A DNA stretch of 64,000 bases. It comes from Eubacterium sp. UBA5416. GTDB lineage: Bacteria; Bacillota; Clostridia; Lachnospirales; Lachnospiraceae. Shown piece after piece: positions 35,166 through 44,606 of this stretch. Below the pieces are notes generated by a model. It did not search any database. It was not told the DNA's origin and saw only the letters and a list, made by a program, of their open reading frames with translations. The DNA lies in the NCBI GenBank assembly GCA_002409525.1, contig DHNM01000033.1, positions 28,410 through 92,409 on the forward strand, given 5' to 3'. Position 1 is the first letter of the stretch; each line of letters opens with the position of its first letter. Made by a program: the position numbers and the translations under genes.

Positions 35166-35197
35166 AAGGAAGGGGCTTCTCGCTCCTTCCTTTTTTT
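35166..35197 (+). terminator. Intrinsic terminator of the BCCT/mttB operon
   Basis: An 11-bp stem with one G-U pair (35166-35176 with 35182-35192), a 5-base loop and a run of seven T. Its stem-loop differs by one loop base from the hairpin at 5195-5221. The rest of 35132-35448 is AT-rich, has no ORF, and probably contains the promoter of the RpiR-type gene (AAAATGTATATTTT near-palindrome just upstream). Confidence 0.85.
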
Positions 35198-35448
35198 ATC
35201 GTTCATTTACCGGGATTATTGATATCGTTCCCCAAATCATTCATTTTTTATATGGATGCTCTAATAAGTGGAAAACGTAGCCTTATATCCCGTCATTCCG
35301 TTCAGTTTATGAAACAAAGTACCAGATACTTCATATCTTATAGACATTTCTGTTTCTCAATAATATAATAATCACAACAGATAGAACAAAATCTAAAGTT
35401 TGAAAACATGAAAATGTATATTTTACCTTAAAAAAAGGACTGTATATT

Positions 35449-36291
35449 ATGAAAAGTGTTCGGGTAAAGCTGAGAGAATACTTATCTCATGCGAGTAATA
35501 CAGAAAGAGAAATCATACAATTTATTTTGAAAAGTCCTGAGGATGCTTCTGTTATGAGTGTTCGGGAACTGGCCGGGGCAACATTCACATCTCCATCGAC
35601 AGTTACGAGATTCTGCAAAAAGACCGGATTTCATGATTATAAGGATTTCCAAAGATCACTGATGTATGAAAATGCCATGCGAAAAGAAGCCATAACAGAT
35701 AAAAATTCAGAGATTAATAAGGATGACTCAATCGAACAGCTTGTGAATAAGATTATATACAAAAGTATTGTTTCTCTCGAGGAGACAAAAAGCCTGATTG
35801 ATTTAGATATTCTTGATGACAGTGTATCAGTGATACAAAAAGCGAAGAGAGTTGCCTTTTTTGGAGTGGGAGCATCCCTGCTGGTTGCAAGAGATGCCTA
35901 TCTAAAATTCATCCGTGTAGATAAGTCGTGTATTGTGAGTGAGGATTTTCATGTGCAGCTTGTTCAGGCGAAAAATATGAACATCAGGGATGCGGCAGTC
36001 ATTATCAGTTATTCCGGTATGACCAAAGAGATGATTGAATGTGCAGAGATATTGAAAGATAATGGTGTTCCCATTATAGCAGTCACTTGCTATCACGAAT
36101 CACCACTGGCAAAATTGGCTGATTATAATTTATATGTGACAGCTACTGAATTTGAATTCAGGACAGGGAAACTGGGATCCAGGATCTCTCAGCTGGCAGT
36201 GATCGATATGTTATATGTGACTTACGTACAGAGAGATTATGACATATGCATGAGAAATCTGCAAAAGACTTATATTCTAAAGGATAAATAA
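35449..36291 (+). CDS. RpiR/MurR-family transcriptional regulator
   Basis: A 280-aa protein with an N-terminal HTH_6 domain (residues 1-77, FTSPSTVTRFCKKTGFHDYKDF) and a C-terminal SIS sugar-phosphate domain (about 115-260). It is 24 bp upstream of murQ on the same strand, so the likely effector is MurNAc-6-phosphate or GlcNAc-6-phosphate, as for E. coli MurR. The start has a modest AAAGGA site. It is the first gene of a 12-gene operon running without terminators to 47962. Confidence 0.88.
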   Translation: MKSVRVKLREYLSHASNTEREIIQFILKSPEDASVMSVRELAGATFTSPSTVTRFCKKTGFHDYKDFQRSLMYENAMRKEAITDKNSEINKDDSIEQLVNKIIYKSIVSLEETKSLIDLDILDDSVSVIQKAKRVAFFGVGASLLVARDAYLKFIRVDKSCIVSEDFHVQLVQAKNMNIRDAAVIISYSGMTKEMIECAEILKDNGVPIIAVTCYHESPLAKLADYNLYVTATEFEFRTGKLGSRISQLAVIDMLYVTYVQRDYDICMRNLQKTYILKDK

Positions 36292-36315
36292 AAAGTTAGA
36301 GGGAGGAAAAGATGA

Positions 36316-37221
36316 ATGCCCGATTTGGATAAACTGACGACTGAAAAACGAAATGAAGGAACGATGAATCTGGATGAGATGTCCATATATGAAATCATCC
36401 GGGTTATGAACGACGAAGACCAAAAGGCGCTGGATGCCGTACGTGACGCATTGCCGCAAATTGAAAAGGTCGTGAAGGTGACGACGAAATGTCTGAAAAA
36501 TAAAGGACGGATTATTTACATAGGGGCGGGTACGAGTGGACGCCTTGGTGTTTTGGACGCAGCAGAATGCCCTCCTACTTTCGGAGTGTCATATGATACA
36601 GTGGTTGGCATAATTGCCGGAGGTGAGAAAGCATTTTTAAAAGCAAAAGAAGGTGCAGAAGATGACACGAATCTTGGTGAGGAGGATCTGATTAAGATAA
36701 ATTTAAGGCCCAAAGATGTTGTGATAGGACTGGCAGCAAGTGGAAGAACTCCATATGTTATTGGGGCTTTGAGATATGCAGAAAAAGCCGGGTGCAAGAC
36801 AGTCTCTATTTCCTGTAATGAAAATACTGATATTTCAAGAGAAGCAGATCATCCGATTGAGTTACTCACCGGGCCGGAAGTATTAACCGGATCTACGAGA
36901 TTAAAGGCGGGAACGGCTGAAAAGATGGTTTTAAATATGATTTCGACAGCAAGTATGGTAGGAATCGGAAAAGCATATCAGAACTTAATGGTAGACCTTC
37001 GGCAGACAAACAAAAAACTGGTGACAAGAGCAGAAAATATAGTGATGGAGGCAGTCGGCTGCAGCAGGAAAGATGCAAAACTTGCACTGAAAGAGACAGG
37101 GGGAGAGGCGAAACTTGCAATTACAAAAATGTTGTTAGATTGTGATATAGAGTCTGCCCGTAAATCTTTGGAGCGGGCACATGGTAAAGTGAAAGTTGCC
37201 GTTACAAACGGTCCAACATAA
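36316..37221 (+). CDS. murQ: N-acetylmuramic acid 6-phosphate etherase
   Basis: A 301-aa SIS-domain lyase that removes D-lactate from MurNAc-6-phosphate to give GlcNAc-6-phosphate. The GAGTSGRLGVLDAAECPPTFG region (70-90, with Glu84) and the VLTGSTRLKAGTA segment are diagnostic. GGGAGGAAAAG precedes ATG 36316. An overlapping out-of-frame ATG at 36312 is ignored. It sits between the RpiR regulator and the sugar ABC importer, defining the operon as peptidoglycan-sugar catabolism. Confidence 0.95.
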   Translation: MPDLDKLTTEKRNEGTMNLDEMSIYEIIRVMNDEDQKALDAVRDALPQIEKVVKVTTKCLKNKGRIIYIGAGTSGRLGVLDAAECPPTFGVSYDTVVGIIAGGEKAFLKAKEGAEDDTNLGEEDLIKINLRPKDVVIGLAASGRTPYVIGALRYAEKAGCKTVSISCNENTDISREADHPIELLTGPEVLTGSTRLKAGTAEKMVLNMISTASMVGIGKAYQNLMVDLRQTNKKLVTRAENIVMEAVGCSRKDAKLALKETGGEAKLAITKMLLDCDIESARKSLERAHGKVKVAVTNGPT

Positions 37222-37251
37222 AAATATGACAAGTGTACAAGGAGGGTAATT

Positions 37252-38688
37252 ATGAAAGGAAAGAAATTATTGGCTCTGACATTGACGTCTCTTATGGCAG
37301 TTTCTTTATTTGCGGGATGTGGAGGCAGCAATTCGAAAGAAAGTTCTTCAAGCGAAAAGGACAAAAAGAGTGGAGGAAAAAAAGATGTGGTGACAGCACT
37401 GCTGCCTCCGGTTTCTGCTACATACCAGGAGAAGATCACTTCTTACGTTGATGATTTCAATAAAGAGAATCCAGACATTGAAATCGAGGTTACAACGGCG
37501 AGCTGGGAGGATATGACCCAGAAGCTTGATGTCCAGGTGAATGCAGGTTCTCCACCGGATGTTGCATTTATGGATAGTACCGGAATCAGCAAATATGTGG
37601 ATACCGGCATGGCTGTGGATATATCAAAATATCTGGACGAAAAAGAGATGTCTGATTTTGATGAGAGCGTTATTAATTATTTTAAAAGCGGAGACGGTTT
37701 GTACGGACTTCCGGCTTATTGTGAAGTCCACTGTATAGGAGGAAATCAGGAGCTTCTTGAAAAAGCGGGAATAGACTGGAGAGAAGTTCAGAAAAGCGGA
37801 TGGACTTATGATGAATTTCGTGAGGACATCAAGAAAGGGGTAATAAAAGAAGGGGATCAGGTGAAATCTTATGGATTCCTGTTTGCCTGTGCGGGCATTA
37901 CCGCAAAAGACTATTTTGGTATCTTTGTAAAAAATGCCGGTATGCCGGCAGCTTTTGATAAAGACCTGAAATATGCATATACCAGTAAAAAAATGCTCTC
38001 TTTCCTGAAAGATTTAAGATCTTTGATTGACGACGGATCTATGCCAAAGGAACTCGGTTCTATTGATGCCGGAAAGAGATGGAACATGATGCTTACAGGG
38101 CAGACAATGATTACCGGTAAAGGAATGGCTAATTTTGAAAGGTCAGCAAAAGAGAATACACAAAAATTGGAGAACAAGGACAAAGATGCTGTGGAAGGCA
38201 GTATCCCTTTGGAATATATCATCCTTCCCGTTCCTGTTTTTGATGGGGGCGAGCAGCAGGCACAGGCAGCGGTAGGTGGATATATGTGTTTTTCAGGGAA
38301 GAAAAAATCAGATGAAAATCATCTCAAAAATGTTGCAAAGGCCGCTTATTATCTTGCCAGTGGAGAACGTGCCGCCAATACCTGTCAGGAGTTATATCTG
38401 AAACCGGTATGCGAAACAGGGCGTACGGCCAATGATAAACTGCCGCCCATAGAAGGCAGGAATGAGGATAATGAAAAAGCGGCAGATATATTGACGAGTG
38501 AAATTGCGGAAGCCAGGCCTGATATACCGGCGGATAAAGGCGCGAAAGCCATAAAAATTGAAGATGAGGTTATTTCCCCAAAATTCCAGGGACTTCTTTC
38601 GGGAGAAGTGACACCGGAAGAAATGTATCAGGCTATCTTGGATGCAGGCCATGATGCTTTTGGTGAGGAGGATTGTATTTCCGATTAA
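37252..38688 (+). CDS. ABC sugar-binding lipoprotein
   Basis: A 478-aa extracellular solute-binding protein (family 1). It has a basic start, hydrophobic signal and lipobox LFAGC with lipid Cys23, then a Ser/Lys-rich linker. Mature domains follow the carbohydrate-binding pattern (VDDFNKENPDIEIEV, PPDVAFMDSTG). Two permeases follow but no ATPase gene, so a shared MsmX-type ATPase must energise it. The ligand is inferred to be MurNAc, GlcNAc-MurNAc or a small muropeptide from the surrounding genes. AGGAGGG precedes ATG 37252. Confidence 0.9.
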   Translation: MKGKKLLALTLTSLMAVSLFAGCGGSNSKESSSSEKDKKSGGKKDVVTALLPPVSATYQEKITSYVDDFNKENPDIEIEVTTASWEDMTQKLDVQVNAGSPPDVAFMDSTGISKYVDTGMAVDISKYLDEKEMSDFDESVINYFKSGDGLYGLPAYCEVHCIGGNQELLEKAGIDWREVQKSGWTYDEFREDIKKGVIKEGDQVKSYGFLFACAGITAKDYFGIFVKNAGMPAAFDKDLKYAYTSKKMLSFLKDLRSLIDDGSMPKELGSIDAGKRWNMMLTGQTMITGKGMANFERSAKENTQKLENKDKDAVEGSIPLEYIILPVPVFDGGEQQAQAAVGGYMCFSGKKKSDENHLKNVAKAAYYLASGERAANTCQELYLKPVCETGRTANDKLPPIEGRNEDNEKAADILTSEIAEARPDIPADKGAKAIKIEDEVISPKFQGLLSGEVTPEEMYQAILDAGHDAFGEEDCISD

Positions 38689-38698
38689 CAATGATTGA

Positions 38699-38723
38699 CG
38701 ACTGCTGCTTTAAGCAGCAGTCG
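38699..38723 (+). other. Intercistronic hairpin between binding-protein and permease genes
   Basis: GACTGCTGCTT and AAGCAGCAGTC form an 11-bp perfect stem with a minimal loop just after the binding-protein stop, with no T-run. Such hairpins commonly protect the upstream mRNA, giving more binding protein than permease. Confidence 0.6.
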
Positions 38724-38742
38724 ATAAGAAAGGCGCCGGACA

Positions 38743-39618
38743 ATGAAAAAATTGAGGAAAGAAGCGAAATGGGGTTATATATTTATCTTAGTACCGATGG
38801 GTACGTTCATCGTGTTTACACTTTATCCGATTATTTCAGCCGCAGTGATCAGCTTTCAGAGATACAAACCGATAGGTTCTGAGTGGATCGGACTGGAAAA
38901 TTATATCCATACTTTTAAAAACAATCTGTTTTACAAAGCTCTAAAGAATACAGTTGTATATTCCGTTGCAACGGTTCCGCTGTCCATGCTGATTTCTTTT
39001 TTGATTTCGATTATGATCATTCCGTTTAGAAAGAGGATCCAGTCTGCTTTTAAAGCGGCATACTATCTTCCCGCAATCGCATCCGGAGTTGCTCTGTCCT
39101 TTGTATGGAAATGGATATACGATCCGCTGCCATCTGGATTGTTGAACAGTGTTTTGAGAGTTTTTGGAATTTCAAATCAGAACTGGCTGGGAAGCAAAAA
39201 GACAGCAATGCTTTCGCTGGTTATTATGGCCGTTTTTGCAGGCCTGGGTCAGAACATTATTATTTATATAGCAGCGCTGCTGGGAATTGACTCAACCTTT
39301 TATGAAGCTGCGGACATTGACGGAGCAACCTTCTTCCAAAAAATCAGATATGTTGTCTGGCCGATGGTAAAACCTACCTCTGTATTTCTGGCAATTACTG
39401 GTGTAATCAATGGTTTCCAGTCATTTCAGAATGCGTATCTGATGACCGGAGGCGGCCCGGATAATGCTACTACGATGGCAGGCCTGCTGATATTCAATCG
39501 TGCTTTTTCATATTTTGAGTACGGCGAGGCTTGTGCACAGGCATTGATTTTGGCTGCGATCATCGCTGTGTTTGCTATGATACAGTTTAAGGTAAGCTCA
39601 AATGATGTCGAATACTAG
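38743..39618 (+). CDS. ABC sugar permease (MalF/UgpA-like)
   Basis: A 291-aa protein with six TM helices and the EAA loop (YEAADIDGATFFQKIRYVVWP near 187-207) that contacts the ATPase. It follows the binding-protein gene by 54 bp, a gap containing a short GC-rich inverted repeat (GACTGCTGCTT / AAGCAGCAGTC) that may tune downstream expression. It overlaps the start region of the second permease. It forms the heterodimeric channel with that protein. Confidence 0.9.
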   Translation: MKKLRKEAKWGYIFILVPMGTFIVFTLYPIISAAVISFQRYKPIGSEWIGLENYIHTFKNNLFYKALKNTVVYSVATVPLSMLISFLISIMIIPFRKRIQSAFKAAYYLPAIASGVALSFVWKWIYDPLPSGLLNSVLRVFGISNQNWLGSKKTAMLSLVIMAVFAGLGQNIIIYIAALLGIDSTFYEAADIDGATFFQKIRYVVWPMVKPTSVFLAITGVINGFQSFQNAYLMTGGGPDNATTMAGLLIFNRAFSYFEYGEACAQALILAAIIAVFAMIQFKVSSNDVEY

Positions 39619-39631
39619 ATGGGAGGAGAAT

Positions 39632-40495
39632 ATGGGCTTATATAAAAGATATGGGAGTAAAGAAAAGTATAAAGAAGGTATCAGAAATATACTACTTGCT
39701 ATTATACTGGTTTTTATTGCAGTTATCACACTGTTTCCAATTTATTATATGATTGTTTCATCATTTGGAGCACCGACAGAAGCCGGCGGGGCAAGCTATT
39801 CGCTGATTCCAAGATCATTTACACTCGACTCGTATCAGTTTTTCTTTTCATACAGTGCTTATTCCTTTCGCTGGATATTGAATTCACTGATTGTCGCGGC
39901 GGTTGTTACGGTAAGCAACGTTATATTTGCGACGCTTGCGGGATATGCGTTTGCAAAACTTCGTTTTCCGGGATGCCGTATTTTTTTCTTTATATTTCTG
40001 GTAGCAATGATGGTTCCGTATCAGGTGACGCAGGTTCCCTTATACATCCTGGTTGTAAATGTGTTGAATATACAAGACACGTATACGGCGTTGATTGCCC
40101 CTTCTATTGTTACCTGCTACAATGTATTTCTTGCAAAACAATTCTTCACATCTCTCCCGACCTCAATTTTGGAGGCGGCACAGATAGAAGGGTGCAGCCA
40201 GCCCATGATTGTTTTAAAGATTGTCATTCCGCTTTCTAAGACAATTCTTTCCGTTATGGCAATCATGACATTTCTGGGACAATGGAATAACTTCTTCTGG
40301 CCTTTCCTGGTTTCGAATACAGAGAAGATGCAGACAATACAGGTCGGACTGAAAAACTTTAGTTTTGCCAACACCACATATTTTGCACCTATGATGGCAG
40401 GCGCAACAATTTCAGCACTGCCAATGTTTATATTGTTCTTTTCGCTGCAAAAATACTTTCTGGAAGGAGTGACCGTGGGAGCGGTCAAAGGTTAG
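39632..40495 (+). CDS. ABC sugar permease (MalG/UgpE-like)
   Basis: A 287-aa, six-TM permease. The EAA motif reads LEAAQIEGCSQPMIVLKIV. ATG 39632 has a GGGAGGAG site. An earlier in-frame ATG at 39602 lies inside the previous gene and lacks one. It pairs with the upstream MalF-like permease. It ends five bases before the MurK-like kinase gene, coupling import and phosphorylation. Confidence 0.9.
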   Translation: MGLYKRYGSKEKYKEGIRNILLAIILVFIAVITLFPIYYMIVSSFGAPTEAGGASYSLIPRSFTLDSYQFFFSYSAYSFRWILNSLIVAAVVTVSNVIFATLAGYAFAKLRFPGCRIFFFIFLVAMMVPYQVTQVPLYILVVNVLNIQDTYTALIAPSIVTCYNVFLAKQFFTSLPTSILEAAQIEGCSQPMIVLKIVIPLSKTILSVMAIMTFLGQWNNFFWPFLVSNTEKMQTIQVGLKNFSFANTTYFAPMMAGATISALPMFILFFSLQKYFLEGVTVGAVKG

Positions 40496-40500
40496 TTACT

Positions 40501-41430
40501 ATGCAGAAAAATGATACGTATATCTTGGGAATTGATGGCGGTGGAACGAGAACGGTAATCTGCGTTGCAGATGAGAGATACAATATCCTACATAGATTCG
40601 AGTCGGGAGCTCTCAACGTCAATGGACAGACGGTCAGCCGGCTGCGTGAAACTATTGGGAAGATTCATCAACAACTTAAACAATTGAATTTTAAATCAGA
40701 CTATTGCATAGAAATAGGCATTGGCTGTGCCGGGATCACAAATCCGGATGCATCAAAGCTTTTATGCCAACAGTTTCAGTCCTTCGGTTTTCAATGTCCA
40801 ATCCGAATATTCGGGGATCATGAGACAGCACTCGCTGCTGCTTTTTGGGAATATCATGGGATCATCTTAATTGCAGGTACGGGATCTATTTGTTATGGCA
40901 GAGCTTCCGATGGCAGAGAATTTCGATCCGGTGGATATGGATATCTGATCGATGACGCAGGAAGTGCATATAAGATTGCAAGAGACATGCTTTTGGCGGT
41001 GGTCAGGGAAAATGATTTCAGAGGAGAACAAACGATACTGAAAGATTTGATATTACAGAAGATGGATCTGGAAAGTGTTGAACAATTGATTGGAGTTATA
41101 TATAGGTCGAAGAGTCCCAAAAGTCAAATTGCTTCCCTGGCACCGTTACTTGAAATAGCTGTAAGATCGGGAGATCAGGCGGCCATTGATATAGAGAGAA
41201 ATAATGCAGATGAATTGGTAAAACTTGTCGTCTCTGTAGCAGATAGAATGCCGGAGGAGAAAGATGTAGCTTTTTCCGGGAGCGTTTTAATCAGGAATTC
41301 CAGATTATCGGATCTTGTATCTAAGGCTCTGAAAAAGTATGATACTTCTTTTCATATCTTTATAAATTTACATGAACCTGCAGAAGGAGCCATTCGACTG
41401 CTGGAGAAAGGAAAGACAGGTGGGTGCTGA
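40501..41430 (+). CDS. murK: BadF-family amino-sugar kinase, MurK-like
   Basis: A 309-aa kinase of the ASKHA fold. It has phosphate 1 motif GIDGGGTRT (10-18), the adenosine-contact region AGTGSICYG near 125 and a C-terminal nucleotide block. The closest characterised role I recall is MurK of Clostridium acetobutylicum, which phosphorylates MurNAc and GlcNAc at O6. Here it lies beside murQ and an ABC importer, the arrangement needed when uptake is not by PTS. It overlaps the ROK gene by 11 bp. Function as MurNAc/GlcNAc kinase is inferred from family and context. Confidence 0.8.
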   Translation: MQKNDTYILGIDGGGTRTVICVADERYNILHRFESGALNVNGQTVSRLRETIGKIHQQLKQLNFKSDYCIEIGIGCAGITNPDASKLLCQQFQSFGFQCPIRIFGDHETALAAAFWEYHGIILIAGTGSICYGRASDGREFRSGGYGYLIDDAGSAYKIARDMLLAVVRENDFRGEQTILKDLILQKMDLESVEQLIGVIYRSKSPKSQIASLAPLLEIAVRSGDQAAIDIERNNADELVKLVVSVADRMPEEKDVAFSGSVLIRNSRLSDLVSKALKKYDTSFHIFINLHEPAEGAIRLLEKGKTGGC

Positions 41431-42301
41431 CAGATTTTTAACCATTGATGTGGGCGGAACATTTATCAAATATAGTATTATGGATCAAGACTATCAGATC
41501 TTTGACGATGGCAGTCTGGCAACATGCAGGGATCCAAATGAATTTCTGGAGCAATTAAAGAAACTGGTTCTGCATTATAAAGATCAAGTGGAAGGTGCAG
41601 CGGTATGCATTGCCGGTTTTATTGATCCGCTTACCGGTGTCAATTCCGATTACAGTGTGGGCTTAAATTTCAGATCTTTTAACTTAAAGAAGGAGCTGTC
41701 TGAAACCGGAGAATTCCCGGTAATACTTGAAAATGATTGTAATTGTGCTGTGATTGGTGAGATGACTGCAGGGGCTGCCAGAGGAATGAGTGACATCGCG
41801 TTATTAACTTTTGGCACCGGAATCGGAGGAGCTGTTGCATTAAACGGAAAGTTATATCGAGGAAGGCACAATAAGGCGGGAGAAGCCGGTTTCATGAAGT
41901 TCTATTGTTCGGATTCTAAAAAATCAGAATCCATGGAAAGCATTGGAGCGACATCGGTGCTTGTGAAAGAGGTGTCCGCAGCGCTGCACCATACAGTCGA
42001 TGGGATTTATATTTTTGAACACCTGAATCAGGAAAAGATAAATGAGATCTATTCTTCCTGGATCCAAAAAGCAGCTGTCCTAACGGGAAATGCAGCGGTG
42101 CTGCTTGATCCGGAAGTTGTTTTAATTGGTGGAGGCATCTGCAGACAGGAGCGTTTTATCCATGATCTGCGTTCTGGGATATATCAGATTTTTCCACATC
42201 TTGAGAAATATACAGAGATAAAAGCGTGTGAAACGGGGAATCATGCCGGAAGGATTGGTGCTCTTTTTCTGCTTTTAGAAAAATATGGGAGGGATAATTG
42301 A
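41420..42301 (+). CDS. ROK-family sugar kinase lacking the zinc motif
   Basis: A 293-aa ROK protein, probably starting at GTG 41420 inside the end of the MurK-like gene. It has phosphate motif IDVGGTFIKYS and GTGIGGAVAL. The usual ROK zinc-binding CxCGxxGCxE segment is replaced by a Ser/Lys/Glu-rich stretch (CSDSKKSESMESIG). Its stop overlaps the next ATG (TGATG). It may phosphorylate a second amino sugar, such as ManNAc or GlcN, or act on the disaccharide. The specific substrate is unknown. Confidence 0.82.
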   Translation: MGADRFLTIDVGGTFIKYSIMDQDYQIFDDGSLATCRDPNEFLEQLKKLVLHYKDQVEGAAVCIAGFIDPLTGVNSDYSVGLNFRSFNLKKELSETGEFPVILENDCNCAVIGEMTAGAARGMSDIALLTFGTGIGGAVALNGKLYRGRHNKAGEAGFMKFYCSDSKKSESMESIGATSVLVKEVSAALHHTVDGIYIFEHLNQEKINEIYSSWIQKAAVLTGNAAVLLDPEVVLIGGGICRQERFIHDLRSGIYQIFPHLEKYTEIKACETGNHAGRIGALFLLLEKYGRDN

Positions 42302-43614
42302 TGAAAAACAATCTGAAAATAGCAACGATCGGAGGGGGATCCAGTTATACACCTGAGTTGATCGAGGGTTTTTTAAAAAGATATGATACACTTCCGGTCA
42401 GAGAACTATGGCTCGTTGATGTGCCTGAAGGGGAACAGAAGATGCAGATCGTTGCCGGTCTGGCACGCCGTATGGTCAAAAGGGAAGGCATGCCGATGGA
42501 AATTCATACAACGCTGAATCGCCGGGAAGCCCTTGAAGGTGCGGATTTTGTGACAACACAACTGCGTGTAGGACAGCTGCAGGCAAGAATCAAGGATGAA
42601 AGGATACCGATTTCTCATGGTATCCTGGGACAGGAGACAAATGGTGCGGGCGGCCTTTTTAATGGTCTTAGAACGATTCCTGTTATTATGGATATCTGTA
42701 AAGATATGCAGGAACTCTGCCCCAAAGCCTGGCTGATTAATTTTACGAATCCTGTGGGGATGGTTATGGAAGGGATTCATAAATATACAGATTTTAATAA
42801 GATCATCGGACTGTGTAATGTTCCGATCGGAATGCATCGCGCGATCGCAGATCTTCTGGGCAGGTCAATGGACGAGGTGAAAGTTACATTTGGCGGATTA
42901 AATCACATGGTTTTTGCAACAAAAGTAGTGGTGGATGGAAATGATGTGACAAGAGAAGTCCTGAGATTATGGGGAGAGCAGAGTGTAAAAAATATAAAAG
43001 GAATTCGGTGGAATCCGTATTTTATTGATGAATTGGGTGTTCTGCCCTGTTCTTACCACAGGTACTATTATATGACAAAAGAGTATCTGAAAGAAGAAGA
43101 GGAAAAGTTCAAAAAGCATGAGGTCAGAGCCGAGTTTGTAAAAGGAATAGAGAATCAGTTGTTTGAACTGTACAAAGATCCAAAACTGGACCATAAACCA
43201 AAATTACTCGAAGAAAGAGGAGGCGCTTACTATAGCGATGCCGCATGCAGTTTGATCAATTCTTTATATAATGATAAAGGTGATATACAGGTTGTCAATA
43301 CGGTAAATCACGGCGCAATCAAGAATTTTGAAGAGGATGAGATCGTCGAGGTGAGCTGCAAAATTACGAAGGATGGTCCGATCCCTGTTGACGTCGGCAC
43401 ACTGCCAAAGGCTGTAAATGGATTGGTGCAGCAGATAAAATCATTCGAAACAGTGGGAAGTGCGGCGGCAGTTACAGGCAGCAGAAAAAAAGCTCTGCTG
43501 GCTTTGATGATAAATCCGCTGGTTATGTCTCAGAAAACAGCCGAAATCGTCCTGGATGAACTATTGGCCGCGCATAAAGAGTATCTTCCGAAATTTTTCA
43601 AAGAGGAGATTTAA
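42301..43614 (+). CDS. GH4-family 6-phospho-glycosidase
   Basis: A 437-aa NAD- and Mn-dependent glycosidase of family GH4. It has dinucleotide motif IGGGSSYTPE near the N-terminus, the LINFTNPVG block near 147, metal-binding Cys in GLCNVPIG and His in GGLNHM. The family cleaves 6-phosphorylated glycosides by an oxidation-elimination route. Subgroup features fit 6-phospho-beta-glucosidases. In this operon a 6-phospho disaccharide from peptidoglycan, phosphorylated by one of the two kinases, is a plausible but unproven substrate. ATG 42301 follows GGGAGGG. Confidence 0.88.
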   Translation: MKNNLKIATIGGGSSYTPELIEGFLKRYDTLPVRELWLVDVPEGEQKMQIVAGLARRMVKREGMPMEIHTTLNRREALEGADFVTTQLRVGQLQARIKDERIPISHGILGQETNGAGGLFNGLRTIPVIMDICKDMQELCPKAWLINFTNPVGMVMEGIHKYTDFNKIIGLCNVPIGMHRAIADLLGRSMDEVKVTFGGLNHMVFATKVVVDGNDVTREVLRLWGEQSVKNIKGIRWNPYFIDELGVLPCSYHRYYYMTKEYLKEEEEKFKKHEVRAEFVKGIENQLFELYKDPKLDHKPKLLEERGGAYYSDAACSLINSLYNDKGDIQVVNTVNHGAIKNFEEDEIVEVSCKITKDGPIPVDVGTLPKAVNGLVQQIKSFETVGSAAAVTGSRKKALLALMINPLVMSQKTAEIVLDELLAAHKEYLPKFFKEEI

Positions 43615-43616
43615 AG

Positions 43617-44606
43617 ATGGAGTTTATTCAGATACCAAAAGACTCCCCGGAGATTCTTAAGGCATATCGTCTGTTTCGGAATGCTGTGAGAGATGGCGAT
43701 ATCCTCTGCAAAGAGATTTGCCGGGAGGAATTTCAGTCGAAATTCATAGATCGTGAAAACGGGATAGCAAAAGTCAATATAATTGAAAAAGAAGGATGGG
43801 CATTTGCCTCGGGCTGTATCGATCAAAAAATGGGAAAGAGTTATATAACAATGGTTACCGTGGAACGATCAAAGCGGCGAAAAGGTCTTGGACGAAAGAT
43901 CCTATATAAATTAGAGGAAGAACTTTCAGAGATTGATCATAAGTCTGATTTTGAGATCTCATTTTTTAATCCCATGAGTCTTAAATGGCTGCTTCCGGAG
44001 AAAAATGGTGTGGAGCATCCGAATATGCCGGGAGTTGATGTCAGTTCCGCAGCATATCTTTTCTTCAAAAACTGTGGATATCGTGATTTTGCAATGCAGA
44101 ACAGCTATTACATTTCTCTGAATCATTATGAGTATCCATCAGAAATGGCAGCAAATAAAAAGAAACTGTTACAGGATGAATTTACATTAGAAAGATACCA
44201 TGAATCATTACATTCAGGCATGGCTGATATGATGCGTAAATTTGGAAATCCTTTATGGGAGAAAGAGATTCTGGAGGAACCTTCTATAGACCATGGTGGC
44301 CGGCCGATTCTAGTTCCCGTATATGCAGACCGAGTCTGCGGCTTCACCGGTCCTTTAGATGTTGAAAAAACCGGAAGAGGATATTTCGCCGGTATTGGAA
44401 CGGATCCTGATTTTCGAGGTCATGGTTTGGCAAAACTGATGTTTTGTGAGCTGTGTAGTGAACTGAAGAAATTAGGAGCAGAATATATGACATTGTTTAC
44501 AGGGGAACAGAATCCTGCAAGAAATATATATGAAGCAGCCGGATTTCATATTGTCAGATCCTGGGCTGATATGAGAAAAACGCATAAGGAGGATGTATTA
44601 CGATGA
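43617..44606 (+). CDS. Tandem GNAT acetyltransferase
   Basis: A 329-aa protein with two GNAT folds. The first has an acetyl-CoA loop RSKRRKGLGRKIL (about residues 82-94). The second has DFRGHGLAKLMF (about 264-275) with the ARNIYEAAGF end motif. It follows the GH4 gene by 2 bp and overlaps the PIG-L deacetylase start by 4 bp. The pairing suggests opposing acetylation steps on amino sugars. Only the fold can be seen in sequence. The acceptor is not known. Confidence 0.78.
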   Translation: MEFIQIPKDSPEILKAYRLFRNAVRDGDILCKEICREEFQSKFIDRENGIAKVNIIEKEGWAFASGCIDQKMGKSYITMVTVERSKRRKGLGRKILYKLEEELSEIDHKSDFEISFFNPMSLKWLLPEKNGVEHPNMPGVDVSSAAYLFFKNCGYRDFAMQNSYYISLNHYEYPSEMAANKKKLLQDEFTLERYHESLHSGMADMMRKFGNPLWEKEILEEPSIDHGGRPILVPVYADRVCGFTGPLDVEKTGRGYFAGIGTDPDFRGHGLAKLMFCELCSELKKLGAEYMTLFTGEQNPARNIYEAAGFHIVRSWADMRKTHKEDVLR

